In this document: one piece after another, positions 9,371 to 19,297 of the stretch
Position numbering within the stretch: the first letter of the stretch is position 1
Layout: every line of letters starts with the position of its first letter
From: Gerris lacustris
Lineage: Eukaryota > Arthropoda > Insecta > Hemiptera > Gerridae
NCBI GenBank assembly: GCA_951217055.1
Contig: OX578282.1
Location: forward strand, 72,755,092 to 72,819,091
Direction: 5' to 3'
Length of the DNA: 64,000 bases
Notes under the pieces: generated by a model
The model's input: the letters and a program-made list of their open reading frames with translations, nothing else
Told to the model about the DNA's origin: nothing
The model's database searches: none
Program-made: the position numbers and the translations under genes

Positions 9371-10860
9371 GTAACAGAAATTTCTTCTGCACCCAGAGCT
9401 CACTTTAACATATACATGTTAAGAAAAAATGGTAATTAAATGTTTTCTCGGTCCCTTGCACGGTTCTATGACGACGCTCCGAGAAAACAGAATAAAGTTG
9501 CTACAACAACCAAAGAAACACAGAAATCCTTCAAAACCAACTACCCCTTTAACTATTGACATTTTAATTTGACGAAGAACCGATGAGTTGTCTTGATATT
9601 TCTTTGATGTAAAATACACAAAGATTAGCTGTCGCAAAACATAAGGAAGAAGAATAAATAGAAATATGAAGAGAGCCCGGATATTAGAGTAGGTAGTATA
9701 GTTGTAGCTGCCTCTTATTCGACTTGATTCTCAGTTAAATATTCACTGCGATGCAGTGACAGCCCTGACATGAGGAAAACTAACATCTCCCACTATAATA
9801 GAGACGTCAAGTCCAAGCCATTCTAAGAGGCCAGATCCAACCTATATATTACAGCCTTACTTCTCTTATTTCAACGTAAAAAATTGCAACATGTTATGCT
9901 ACAAGATTCTTTCAAATTTGTTATTGTTTATAAACAAATAACATTGAAGTAAATAAGACAATACTCCGATGTACAATATCTCAAGATAAGTTTTTCTGTA
10001 AACAGCGGGAGAGAAAACTTAATATTTATTTACTTTGTACTTACATAATATAAGCTGGTAAGAGTACTGATTGCTATATTTACCTGGATATGACACTTTA
10101 ACTGAAATGTTCAAGTTACCTGAAACAGACGAAACGAATAGTTATAATGGAAAGTAACATCAGTGTAAAACACACAACATAACAGAACATTCATATTCGT
10201 GTTGATTTCAACTCGCAGTACTACAATAGAGAAAGTATTGTTATAAATGATTTTGATGAAACTGATTTGGCTTAAAATCTAAAAAAAAAATTGAACAAAC
10301 GCCAGTTAAACAATTTTCAAATATGTTTGATTATTAATTATAGGATATATAATAATATAATGGGCTATAAATTCGGTACTGATATGTATTTGAGAAAGTT
10401 ATTTTATTCGAATGATACGAGTTATAGCGCTTTTAGAAATGAATTAACTTAAAATTTAAACTTAAAAAAAATCCATCAAATAAGCAGGAATGGCCATTTA
10501 ACTTTTACTTTTGATTTGATTTTCATGTTAGGTATTAATCAAGAGTTGTTATCACGTTGTTATCATGTTTTTGTTTTATTTTTAAGTGAAAATGTTTTCC
10601 TTTACAAAACATTTCACTGTAATTAATTATATTTAAATTCGACAGTTCAATTAAAATTAAATTAAAGAATAACAAGCGATATATGCTTTCAAAAAAAGAA
10701 AAAGGGAATTGTTAATTAAAAATATTTTGGTTGAAAAAAAAATTGTTTGTTAGTTTTGAACAAACAAATTGACAAAGTTTTCTCAAGCTCGAGCTCACTC
10801 TTGCTTTCCTTATCGTACAACACAACTAAAATATTTTAAAATATTTCTTTAAAAATTAAA
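9371..10860. other. Unassigned AT-rich block
   Basis: No supportable ORF, RNA or repeat family was recognised in about 1.5 kb. Several poly-A/T runs are present. Confidence 0.35.
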
Positions 10861-11245
10861 TTTATTTATATTATAAATAGACTGCCAATTAGTGTGGCAC
10901 CTAGCTTCCTCACGTACTTGATGAGCCATTATTGTCTAATTTGTGTAACTGTTTCCCCCGTTTTTTTAATCTGTCAAAATTGTTTTGATTTTTTTACATG
11001 GAAGAAAGTATGAATTTAGCAAAAGTTAAAGAGCGCAGACGTTTCAAATTAATCTGGGGCTATCTGGGCTGGCAACTTTCTATAAACTATAAAAGTTTCG
11101 TACAAATCAGATAAGTACTTCTGAAGCTATAGGTGTAAATAAATGTATGTTTGTGCGCATGTGCAAGAGAAACAAATGAAGGTAGAAGGTTGAAACTTAT
11201 ATGGGTCCAACAATGAGCTAATTATGACCTTCCATACATATATTT

Positions 11246-12228
11246 TACTAGCTGGATACCCGAGCTTCACTACGGAGTGTTATATTAATTTGATAAGTTT
11301 ATAAACTACCATCAAGAAACATTTAAATTATTTTACTATGCGAGAATATCTAGATTCTCTCCCTCCCACTTATTTCTATACCCCCTTCTCTTTGATAAGA
11401 TAATTTGCAAATATCCATAATTTACCCCCCTCCTAAATGAAAATATTACAAAACTGTACACAACAACAATTACTGTCCTCTTAAAGAGCTTTTCAACAAA
11501 ATTGCTTCATGAAGGGTATTCATTACTTTGACCCCGTACCATCAAATCATCAAATTGGGATAAAACTGTAAATTTGTAAAAAAAATATACTCTCATACGG
11601 ATACTCTTCTTTTTCTTATAAGATATAGCTATATTTTTCCATTTAACCCCCCTTCTAAAATATGATAAAACTGTACGTAACAACAATTACTATACTCTTA
11701 AAGAGCTTTTCAACGAAATGCACCATAAGGGGTATTAATTACTTTGACCCCGTATTCATTACTTGTATCCCGTACCCCTGTGTACCAATACTTAAATTTT
11801 AAAAATTCATGTAGACAGTGATTTTCCCCTTGCTTTGAAGGTTAAGTATGCAAATTTTCATCGAGATCGGACTAAAACTGTAGATTTCTAAAAAGAACAT
11901 ACACATATTTATATATATATGGCCGCCATCTTGAATCAAAACGCCCGATTGGTAAACCAATTATCACAAGTTTCTACTTTCATAAAAGGAAGCTAACTTC
12001 TAAATTTCAAGGTTTTTAGTGGAATTGGTTCCGGATATATCGTCTTATTTTTTATATAAATGGCCGCCATCTTGAATCAAGATGACGGATTTTAAAAACA
12101 TTTCTTTGCGAACACCTAGGAGGTAAGAGGAACACACCTACAAAATTTCATGGTCATTGGTCCAGTGGTTTCAGAGATATCGTGATGTGTCAGTCAGTGA
12201 GTGGTATTTGGATTTTATATACATAGAT
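11246..12228 (+). mobile_element. Family T element inserted in family A
   Basis: Starts with ACTAGCTGGATACCC and ends with CAGTCAGTGAGTGGTATTTG then GATTTTATATACATAGATTA. These ends are common to short interspersed elements in many insect genomes. Other copies are at 59142-60155 and, inverted and partial, at 22325-22605. Internally it holds two diverged direct repeats around AACAACAATTACT(G/A)T and GGCCGCCATCTTGAATCAA (11921 and 12061). It interrupts family A, so it is younger. No ORF is seen. Confidence 0.75.
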
Positions 12229-12383
12229 TAAAATCGGACGTGTAGTTTTAATGGTTCGCAAAATTTGAGCGACAGACCAACAGACAGACACGGAATCAAA
12301 AATGTTCTCTGGTGTCTGAAATGGATTTCTGTCTTGGAATTTTAGAAATCGGAGACATAAAAAAATTTTCGTTCGGTAAGCTC

Positions 12384-12405
12384 GGGGGGGGGGGGGGGGG
12401 GGGGG
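12384..12405 (+). repeat. Poly-G run of 22
   Basis: Uninterrupted G22 at the end of the family A copy. It could form quadruplex structures and is an assembly-error-prone site. Confidence 0.95.
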
Positions 12406-12412
12406 CAGGTGA

Positions 12413-12844
12413 ACCATCTGCATCCCTCGTCCCACCTCTATATTATATCTTAACGAGTCTGTCCTTTAAATTAAATCGACATGAAAATGTAAAACTTTCA
12501 AGTATTTACATTTCAAGTGAAACGTATTGTGAAAAACTTGGGGCACCGGGACTCCGGCAGGGGAGGTAACACAATGACAGGCTGTCATGTCTCCTGCACG
12601 GGGTGAAAGCAACCCCTCACTGCGCCCACAGATAAGTCTGTCAAACTGTCAGGACAGCCAGATAAGCGACCATGTTGTAACACACTCGTCCGGCCAACAT
12701 TACACTGACGTCCCCCCCCCCCCCCCGAGTCTTACTATGTCTCGAGATGTCAACCCAGCATCTGCATTTCCACACAACTTCAACCAAAAACTAAAAAAAG
12801 TTTCTTCTTTAACTGTAAAAATAATTATTTTATTTATTATAATT
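12413..12844. other. Unassigned sequence with poly-C
   Basis: Moderately GC-rich with a C15 run at 12712-12726. The overlapping 81-93 codon frames have no recognisable family and cross the homopolymer runs. Confidence 0.3.
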
Positions 12845-12894
12845 CTTGGTTGTCAGAAATCCGTTTAAGACATGAGGAGTCATTATTGGTCCCG

Positions 12895-12931
<37 letters not shown>

Positions 12932-12957
12932 TTCTGTCTGTCTGTCTGTCTGTTTCT
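12845..12957 (-). repeat. Family A terminal fragment with (TCTG)n
   Basis: CAGAAATCCGTTTAAGACAT followed by CCCGTGTCTGTC matches the inverted end of family A (28278 onward). The TCTG tract has expanded here to about 60 bases (about 12896-12955). Confidence 0.8.
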
Positions 12958-13092
12958 CAGCATATTTTGATTTTGAGATGTTTAAGAAACTTGGATGGAT
13001 TGTTGAATGTTGCCTACAGATCCCCCCCCCCCATGATAATTCCAACCGTCTGAGCTCATTAAATTTTGCTGTGAAATCAATGTAAAAAAACA

Positions 13093-13262
13093 AAACATTT
13101 AGGCGTAGGCAAAACCAAGGTCTGTTCGTACGTCCGTATGTCACCTGATCTCACCGCTACACCAAATACGCGCACGTCCAACCACTTTGAAGTTTGGCAT
13201 ATATGTGTACAGTATATAACTACCCACATATCTTAAAAATCTTAAATTTTAAAGGGCTCGAG
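13093..13262 (-). repeat. Family B fragment
   Basis: GCGTAGGCAAAACCAAGG, TGTCACCTGATCTCACCGCT and CCCACATATCTTAAAAAT match the inverted 3' part of B at 41452-41600. Confidence 0.75.
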
Positions 13263-13370
13263 AATTTCCAGCGACTACGAGTAAGGAGGACTTAGCAACG
13301 AAATCATGAACGTCGTCACTTAAAATGAGGAATTCGTAAGGATTGGCTAACCATGCCGAGAAATTCCCAC

Positions 13371-13466
13371 CATTCATATTACATTGGAACAGGAATTCCC
13401 ACCATTCATATTACATTGAAACAGGAATTCCCACCATTCATATTACATTGAAACAGGAATTCCCAT
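13371..13466. repeat. 32-bp tandem repeat, 3 copies
   Basis: Unit GGAATTCCCACCATTCATAT then TACATTGAAACA. The first copy is slightly changed (AAATTCCC). Confidence 0.95.
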
Positions 13467-13800
13467 TTCAGCTCAAACGGTGAAACAGTTCAGATATTAT
13501 TTAGAAATTTATGATGTTCCGGACAGCACAACTACAGGTAAGGAATGATTCTTGTACCGAGTTTCAACTCTCTATAAAACTGTTTAAAAACTGTGGGGTT
13601 ATGCGTGACTCAGACAGACAGACACACTCACACAGACGGATAGACAGACAGATACAGCTAAAAAAAAAATAAAAATATGTGTGAGGCTCTCACGCATTAG
13701 AAGTGAAACTTAAGTTCTAGAATGCATTGCTCTCTTTCATTTTTTGACGAATTTATTATTTCAGGATTAAGAAATGGTTATGGGAAATTTAACTGAAAAA
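13467..13800. other. Unassigned sequence with a CAGA-rich tail
   Basis: Contains CAGACAGACAGACACACTCA near 13613, like the tails of families A-C, but no longer match was recognised. Confidence 0.35.
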
Positions 13801-14395
13801 AAATATTGCTACGGTAAGGCAACCACATTTATTCCAATAAAAATAAAACTTCGTTACACGATGTCACTATATGAAAAAATAATTAAAGCAATGTTTATAT
13901 CTGTGTATATATTGTCATTTGTCATTTATACTAGTGGTTCTTAACCTTTTGGTAACCACGGCCCCCTTAAAATCTCCAAATATAATATACAGATAGTACC
14001 CTAAATATCTTTCGAGTACAGTTCTTAACCGTGGCCCCCCGGTTACGAACTGACGCCGACGCACCTCGAAATGATGGTACTCTTATAGAAAAGGGCCCCC
14101 TTTTTGTTTTTTAAATAGAAGAGTTTATATCCCTTAGTCTAACTACCTTTTAAGACCAAGGGATATTCAGTCCAATATGCTTTGGGACAAAGGAATATCA
14201 GACTTTTGCATAAAAAAAGTGTGTATTCGGTTGTCAGAAGGTATATTAGATTAAAAAAAAGTGGGGGGCCCTTTTTTATAATAGTGCCGAAATGGTTTGT
14301 TATTGATACGGTAAGGCAACCACATTTATTCCAACAAAAACTTCGATAAGGCAACCACATTTATTCCAATAAAAATAAATATTTGTTTGGATTTG
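13801..14395. repeat. Family D repeat region
   Basis: GATAAGGCAACCACATTTAT or GGTAAGGCAACCACATTTAT occurs three times in direct orientation (about 13813, 14310, 14346), and an inverted remnant is near 50085. The segment AGTCCAAT(A/G)TGCTTTGGGAC near 14170 recurs at 34209. An inner pair, CTTAACCTTTTGGTAACCAC and TTCTTAACCGTGG, suggests more decay products. The superfamily is unknown. Confidence 0.6.
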
Positions 14396-14596
14396 CGTTC
14401 TTTAAATAGATATAATAACTTATTTAAATTAATTTAATTAGTTTTTACTTTTTTCTTGTAAGTATACAATTAAGCCCGTTGCCATGAACCCAAAAAATAA
14501 TCTAATTATAATAAATAGTCTAATTACATATAATCCATCAAATATTAAATATTTCGCTTATATACCAATTTTGTGTACCTTATAACTGGCAATGTA

Positions 14597-14695
14597 ATTG
14601 GGGCAATGGATAGCACGTTAGCTTCATGATCCGGAAGTCAGTGGTTCGCACCTCGCCTGAGTGAAAGATTTTTTACAGATAAATCTTTCACCAGG
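14597..14695 (+). repeat. tRNA-like SINE head with Pol III features
   Basis: GGGGCAATGGATAGCACGT resembles a tRNA A-box region, a CTTC/GAAG anticodon-like stem follows, and GGTTCGCACC (14643-14652) resembles the B box. Directly downstream GTGAAAGATTT and AAATCTTTCAC form a perfect 11-bp hairpin around a T-run. The 3' side does not pair with the 5' side as a true acceptor stem, so it is a SINE head or tRNA pseudogene rather than a functional tRNA. Confidence 0.5.
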
Positions 14696-15764
14696 ATTAG
14701 TCTCGAAACACAAATTCCGTTTCATTACTTCCGTCTCACAAATTCCATTACAATTAATCTGTAAAAAAGGTTGGAATCTTGGACGAGTCTCGAATCGCAA
14801 ACTTCGTTACACGATGGTCCCTATTTGAAAAAATTCACTCTACCGCCGCCAAAGAAGTTTCACTTCAAAAACTCTAATCGTCTTAAAAACATCCAACACG
14901 GATAATTCCGTTGAAATCTCTGCTTTTGGGTTAAAGCAATACTTTTGCTTAAAGATAAGGTAAAGTAAAAACGAACGATTGATATAATAACATTGAGAAG
15001 CGGTACATGTACTGTAAATGTTGAGTGCAGGTATGAGTGAACACGGTACCTGACTTGGTGTTGAGAGAGTTTAAGATTGTTTTTATATTGTGAGTTTTAC
15101 TGAAAATGTTGTTAGAATGTGAGCTGAAGCCGACGCAACCAACTTTGATAAACTTGACACCGTCTCCTCTTTATTTTTCTCTTATAAATTATATTTTAAA
15201 TGTCTGTTATTAAGTTTAAGTATATCGCCCGAGTTTTACTTTAAATTCCCAAACTTATTCAAATTAGCAAAGTTTTAATTACACCTACTCACGGCTTCAG
15301 TTTGATTCACCCGACAAACATGTTGGTGAACTTGGCGCTGCAAAACTTGTATAACTCTGTGAAACGAAAACATGTATCTAACATTATTAGCATTTAAAAA
15401 TGTAAGTCAAGTCGTTCCGTTTTATCATTTTACCGGAAAATTTAGTCTTACGTTTGCCATAAGGACAAAAAATCACAATTAGCAACGAAAAACACTTTAT
15501 TTATTTAAACAACTTTTATATCCACATTTAAGAAAATTATTATATACATGTATTTGTGTGAGTGTAAGAAATTGTTAAATAAAACAATTAAATTAAGATT
15601 TAGTTAAGGAGAAGAAACACGATCTGAGTAAAACAAGTACAGCTTGTAATCTACCTGCCACAACCTTATCTATACATAAGTTTTTATTTTAATTTGTTGT
15701 ATCAGAATTTAAGTTGGGTGTAATTAGCAGATAAATTAAATGAGTTCACAACTACTGCTTCAAT
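14696..15764. other. Unassigned AT-rich block
   Basis: Nothing was recognised beyond short similarity of 14750-14800 to the preceding SINE region (AATCTGTAAAAAAGGTTGG). Confidence 0.35.
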
Positions 15765-16049
15765 ACATGCTCGTCACTATATGCTCGTCACTACATGCTT
15801 GTCACTACATGCTCGTCACGACATGCTCGTCACTACATGCTCGTCACTACATGCTCGTCACGACATGCTCGTCACTACATGCTCGTCACTATATGCTCGT
15901 CACTACATGCTCGTCATGACATGCTCGTCACTACATGCTCGTCACTACATGCTCGTCACTACATGCTCGTCAATACATGCTCGTCAATACATGCTCGTCA
16001 CGACATGCTCGTCAATACATGCTCGTCACTACATGCTCGTCACTACATG
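15765..16049. repeat. 14-bp minisatellite, about 20 copies
   Basis: Unit ACATGCTCGTCACT with variants CACGAC and CAATAC. The 103-123 codon frames here come from the repeat (LVTTCSSRHARHYM) and are not genes. Confidence 0.95.
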
Positions 16050-16762
16050 TTGCAATGTTTTAGGGTTCAGAAATACAGCTTCACATTACTGAAGACACGT
16101 TGCAATGTTTCAGTAAGACGGAGGCTGCTAAAAATGGGCTCGACTCTGCTAACATTTAATATATAATATTGGTATTTTGGACGAGGCCCGGTTAGAAATG
16201 TCAAGGCGAGGTTTGGCTCCCCCGCGCTCCCTCCTGCGACCTTTGTATTAAACTAGTAAATCAGTTTTATTCATTGGGACCCGCAAACAGATCCCAACAA
16301 TAACTTGACAACTTCCCAACACCAACAGAGATTATAAATGCTAATTCAATGTAATATTGATACCTCAACCAATTATTACTAAAATTATTTTCCTGTCTAA
16401 ATTATAAACATTTTCTGAAATGCATGTTCAATCAAACATTGTAGTAACTCATGAAACATATATTTTAATGTTATAAATGGGACAAACTAACTATACATCA
16501 GATGAAATCATCACTTCTAAAATACTGGTGTCTAACATGTTGCGCAACGGATCATCACTTCAGTAACATCGAGTAAAACAAAATTGTTGCATATTCCTTA
16601 AATACAGTGAAATGATTTAAAAAAATCATGTGCTTTGTAGTATGTGTAGATGAAACGAGTTTCATACTCAAAGAATAATTATTTTCTCTGCATAAAATAT
16701 GTCAAGTAACATGTGTGATGGTAACACTGATGGTATCTGGAGTTGTATTGAACTCGAGATGT
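16050..16762. other. Unassigned AT-rich block
   Basis: No ORF, RNA or repeat family was recognised. Confidence 0.35.
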
Positions 16763-16926
16763 CCTCTAACCACCTCTAACCACCTCTAACTACCTCTAAC
16801 CACCTCTAACCCCCTCTAACCACCTCTAACCACCTCTAACCACCTCTAACCACCTCTAACCACCTCTAACTACCTCTAACCACCTCTAACCCCCTCTAAC
16901 CACCTCTAACCACCTCTAACCACCTC
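16763..16926. repeat. 10-bp minisatellite, about 16 copies
   Basis: Unit CACCTCTAAC, with C and T variants at the third position. It resembles half of the 20-bp unit at 29418-29561. It is not the insect telomere repeat. Confidence 0.95.
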
Positions 16927-17069
16927 TTATAAAGCTAGAGTTGCTCCTCGCTCGACAGATCAGATTGAAAGATGCAGAATTGTGTGTGGGCAACACTAAT
17001 TTCTAGAAACTAAATGAAATGCACTTTATATAAAGTTTTGTATTTATTTTTAATGTCACTTCATTTTGG

Positions 17070-17145
17070 TTCTGAGCTTATCGAAGGTACTCTTTTCTAG
17101 GTGCGCACAAACATATATTTATTTACACCCATACGACTTTGACAT
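17070..17145 (-). repeat. Family A fragment
   Basis: TCTGAGCTTATCGAAGGTAC and GTGCGCACAAACATA then TTTATTTACA match inverted A sequence near 28188 and 28470, with the middle deleted. Confidence 0.55.
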
Positions 17146-17489
17146 TGTTTTATTTAAACTATCGTTGGATTAATTATATAGATTGTTTTCATCCTTAATT
17201 TGATTTGTTGGTCGACTCATTTATATTCAATCGAGGAGCAACCTAAAGCAGGTATTGGAGAAATGCAGCCAAATATATTTTATTGCAATCAATACCTTTC
17301 AATTTATACACTTGAGAGAATTCGTGCCTCTGTCGACAGAGTTCGACCGAGGTGCTTAGTTTTGGTTTCATTCCTAGCTACTTATCTAAGTACGTATTGA
17401 AGTGACTAAGAATATAACTGTTTGATTCACAGCGTGTTGTGAAGCTGTCTCGAGCATGTTGGTTCTGCTTCACAACAAAGTAGAGTAGT

Positions 17490-18086
17490 TTGTTGTTTTC
17501 TATTACAGGGGCTATATCTCAGGACGGAACTTGCATCGGTTCCAGACCAGGTCTTAACCCTGTAAAATATTACGGCAATCTAGCTCAAGTAGCTCCATTT
17601 ATTTTAAGAGTCGCTCCTCACCTCCGACACCGAGTTCAAGTCCGGCTTATTAGACAGCAGAATAATGGCGCTCCTCCGGTCTCCCTTATTTTTAACACCA
17701 GACAGTCGAAACTGTTTAAACTCAAGTCTCCGACCGGAAAACTCGGAGTGAGTTCCGCTGTGACCGGGTTAAGATTTGAACGGTTCAGGAACAGTTCCAC
17801 CGTTCAGGAAACTCTCTCCCGAGTACGACTCGGATACAAAGCGACGCTTCACCAAACAGCCCTTATCATTATATCTTATAAGATAAAGTTTAGGTTGGAA
17901 TTTCTTTATCAGAACCCCCCTCAGCTTTACTCTAGTTTAATTAAACGTGTTATCGCTTTACTGAGTTTAACGTCGTCCCCTCTCTACGTTCACAACTTTA
18001 TATTTTCATTGCGCGACACTGAGAGATCCGCTCTCACACAAACAACCTCAAAGCAGAGACTCGTTAACTTAAATTACTTGATATGA
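17490..18086 (+). CDS. Unassigned 198-codon ORF
   Basis: The longest frame in the window that is not built from tandem repeats or duplicated splice sites. The first codon listed is not a clear AUG context. The product is basic, with runs such as HLRHRVQVRLIRQQN and TGKLGVSSAVTGLRFERF. No motif, signal peptide or membrane segment was recognised, and no family comes to mind. The block is clearly richer in GC than its flanks and depleted in stops, which may reflect base composition alone. The opposite strand is broken by stops. It could be an exon or a decayed element. Confidence 0.25.
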   Translation: MLFSITGAISQDGTCIGSRPGLNPVKYYGNLAQVAPFILRVAPHLRHRVQVRLIRQQNNGAPPVSLIFNTRQSKLFKLKSPTGKLGVSSAVTGLRFERFRNSSTVQETLSRVRLGYKATLHQTALIIISYKIKFRLEFLYQNPPQLYSSLIKRVIALLSLTSSPLYVHNFIFSLRDTERSALTQTTSKQRLVNLNYLI

Positions 18087-18462
18087 TATCTCTCAGCGGA
18101 ACTTTATAACTGTTAATACTGTTTTCATTCAAAGTTTTTTACTTTTGTTTTTATTTTAAGGGTTTTTATTGTGAAGTCTGAGTGAGATGAAACGAGAAGA
18201 ACTGTTTAGATAAAACTCAACAACTCGTTATTATGAGATGGAGCCGACACGAAACTTTCTCACGTCCATCCCAATACAAGTATTATTTAATTAAGATTAA
18301 AACTGCTGAACCACGGTTTAATAAAAACCACATTACCGCAGCTCTCTAACTTTAATACTAATTCATAATTTAACAGTTGCTAATTTGAACCTTATTATTA
18401 TTTATAACGATAAAATATTCTTCTTCTACCCGTATAAACCATCCTCATTTAGAATAAACAGG

Positions 18463-19164
18463 TCAAGTGTGGGCTAGTCAGCACACAGCGAGGGTCCGTA
18501 GTCAAGTGTGTGCTAGTCAGCACACAGCGAGGGTCCGTAGTCAAGTGTGTACTAGTCAGCACACAGCGAGGGTCCGTAGTCAAGTGTGTACTAGTCAGCA
18601 CACAGCGAGGGTCCGTAGTCAAGTGTGTACTAGTCAGCACACAGCGAGGGTCCGTAGTCAAGTGTGTGCTAGTCAGCAAGCAGCGAGGGTCCGTAGTCAA
18701 GTGTGTGCTAGTCAGCACACAGCGAGGGTCCGTAGTCAAGTGTGTGCTAGTCAGCAAGCAGCGAGGGTCCGTAGTCAAGTGTGTACTAGTCAGCACACAG
18801 CGAGGGTCCGTAGTCAAGTGTGTGCTAGTCAGCAAGCAGCGAGGGTCCGTAGTCAAGTGTGTACTAGTCAGCACACAGCGAGGGTCCGTAGTCAAGTGTG
18901 GGCTAGTCAGCACACAGCGAGGGTCCGTAGTCAAGTGTGTGCTAGTCAGCACACAGCGAGGGTCCGTAGTCAAGTGTGTACTAGTCAGCACACAGCGAGG
19001 GTCCGTAGTCAAGTGTGTACTAGTCAGCACACAGCGAGGGTCCGTAGTCAAGTGTGTACTAGTCAGCACACAGCGAGGGTCCGTAGTCAAGTGTGTACTA
19101 GTCAGCACACAGCGAGGGTCCGTAGTCAAGTGTGTGCTAGTCAGCAAGCAGCGAGGGCCCGTAG
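18463..19164. repeat. 39-bp minisatellite, 18 copies, derived from the family B end
   Basis: Unit TCAAGTGTGTGCTAGTCAGC then ACACAGCGAGGGTCCGTAG. The same 39 bases occur once at the head of B copies at about 50230, 57966 and, inverted, near 42700. Variants are GTGTACTAG, GTGGGCTAG and AGCAAGCAG. Because 39 is divisible by three, frames of 225-240 codons run through both strands; these are artefacts. The ancestral unit holds a GTGTGCT/AGCACAC hairpin that many units have lost. Confidence 0.95.
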
Positions 19165-19297
19165 GCAACACTATAGTGTTTAAGTAGTACTCTATTGATG
19201 GCGCTTTTAAAAATGCTAAATAGCCTACTTTTCTTTATCCTATGGGTCTGATATTCTCAAAACACATAAACATACTTTTGATAACAGTTATTTATGT

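Larger units (their letters stand above)
10868..12412 (+). mobile_element. Family A repeat, copy 1, split by a T element
   Basis: The left part (10868-11245) aligns with 52335-52715, sharing AATTAGTGTGGCAC(C/A)TAGC and GGTGTAAA(T/C)AAATGTATGT. The right part (12224-12412) aligns with 52720-52910 through GGTTCGCAAAATTTGAGC and GGAATTTT(A)GAAATCG. The copy at 52 kb is continuous where this one is interrupted by 11246-12228. There is no coding. A run of 22 G lies at the right end (12384-12405). Confidence 0.8.

Noticed and set aside
12190..13144. Several ORFs around poly-G, poly-C and TCTG tracts
   Set aside because: They cross homopolymers and (TCTG)n inside family A fragments; the peptide repeats CLSV and DRQT are microsatellite products.
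15765..16049. CRISPR-like array
   Set aside because: Contiguous tandem 14-bp units without spacers, in a eukaryotic window.
15781..16166. ORFs of 103 and 123 codons with LVTTCSS repeats
   Set aside because: Artefacts of the 14-bp minisatellite; two shifted frames are equally open.
16763..16926. Possible telomere-like or subtelomeric array
   Set aside because: The 10-bp unit CACCTCTAAC does not match TTAGG or other known telomere repeats, and the array is internal.
17610..17660. GAGTTCAAGTCC as a tRNA B box
   Set aside because: No A box at tRNA spacing and no acceptor stem.
18449..19187. Overlapping 225-240 codon ORFs on both strands with 13-residue repeats
   Set aside because: They are created by a stop-free 39-bp unit whose length is divisible by three. 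The unit is a non-coding transposon end elsewhere.
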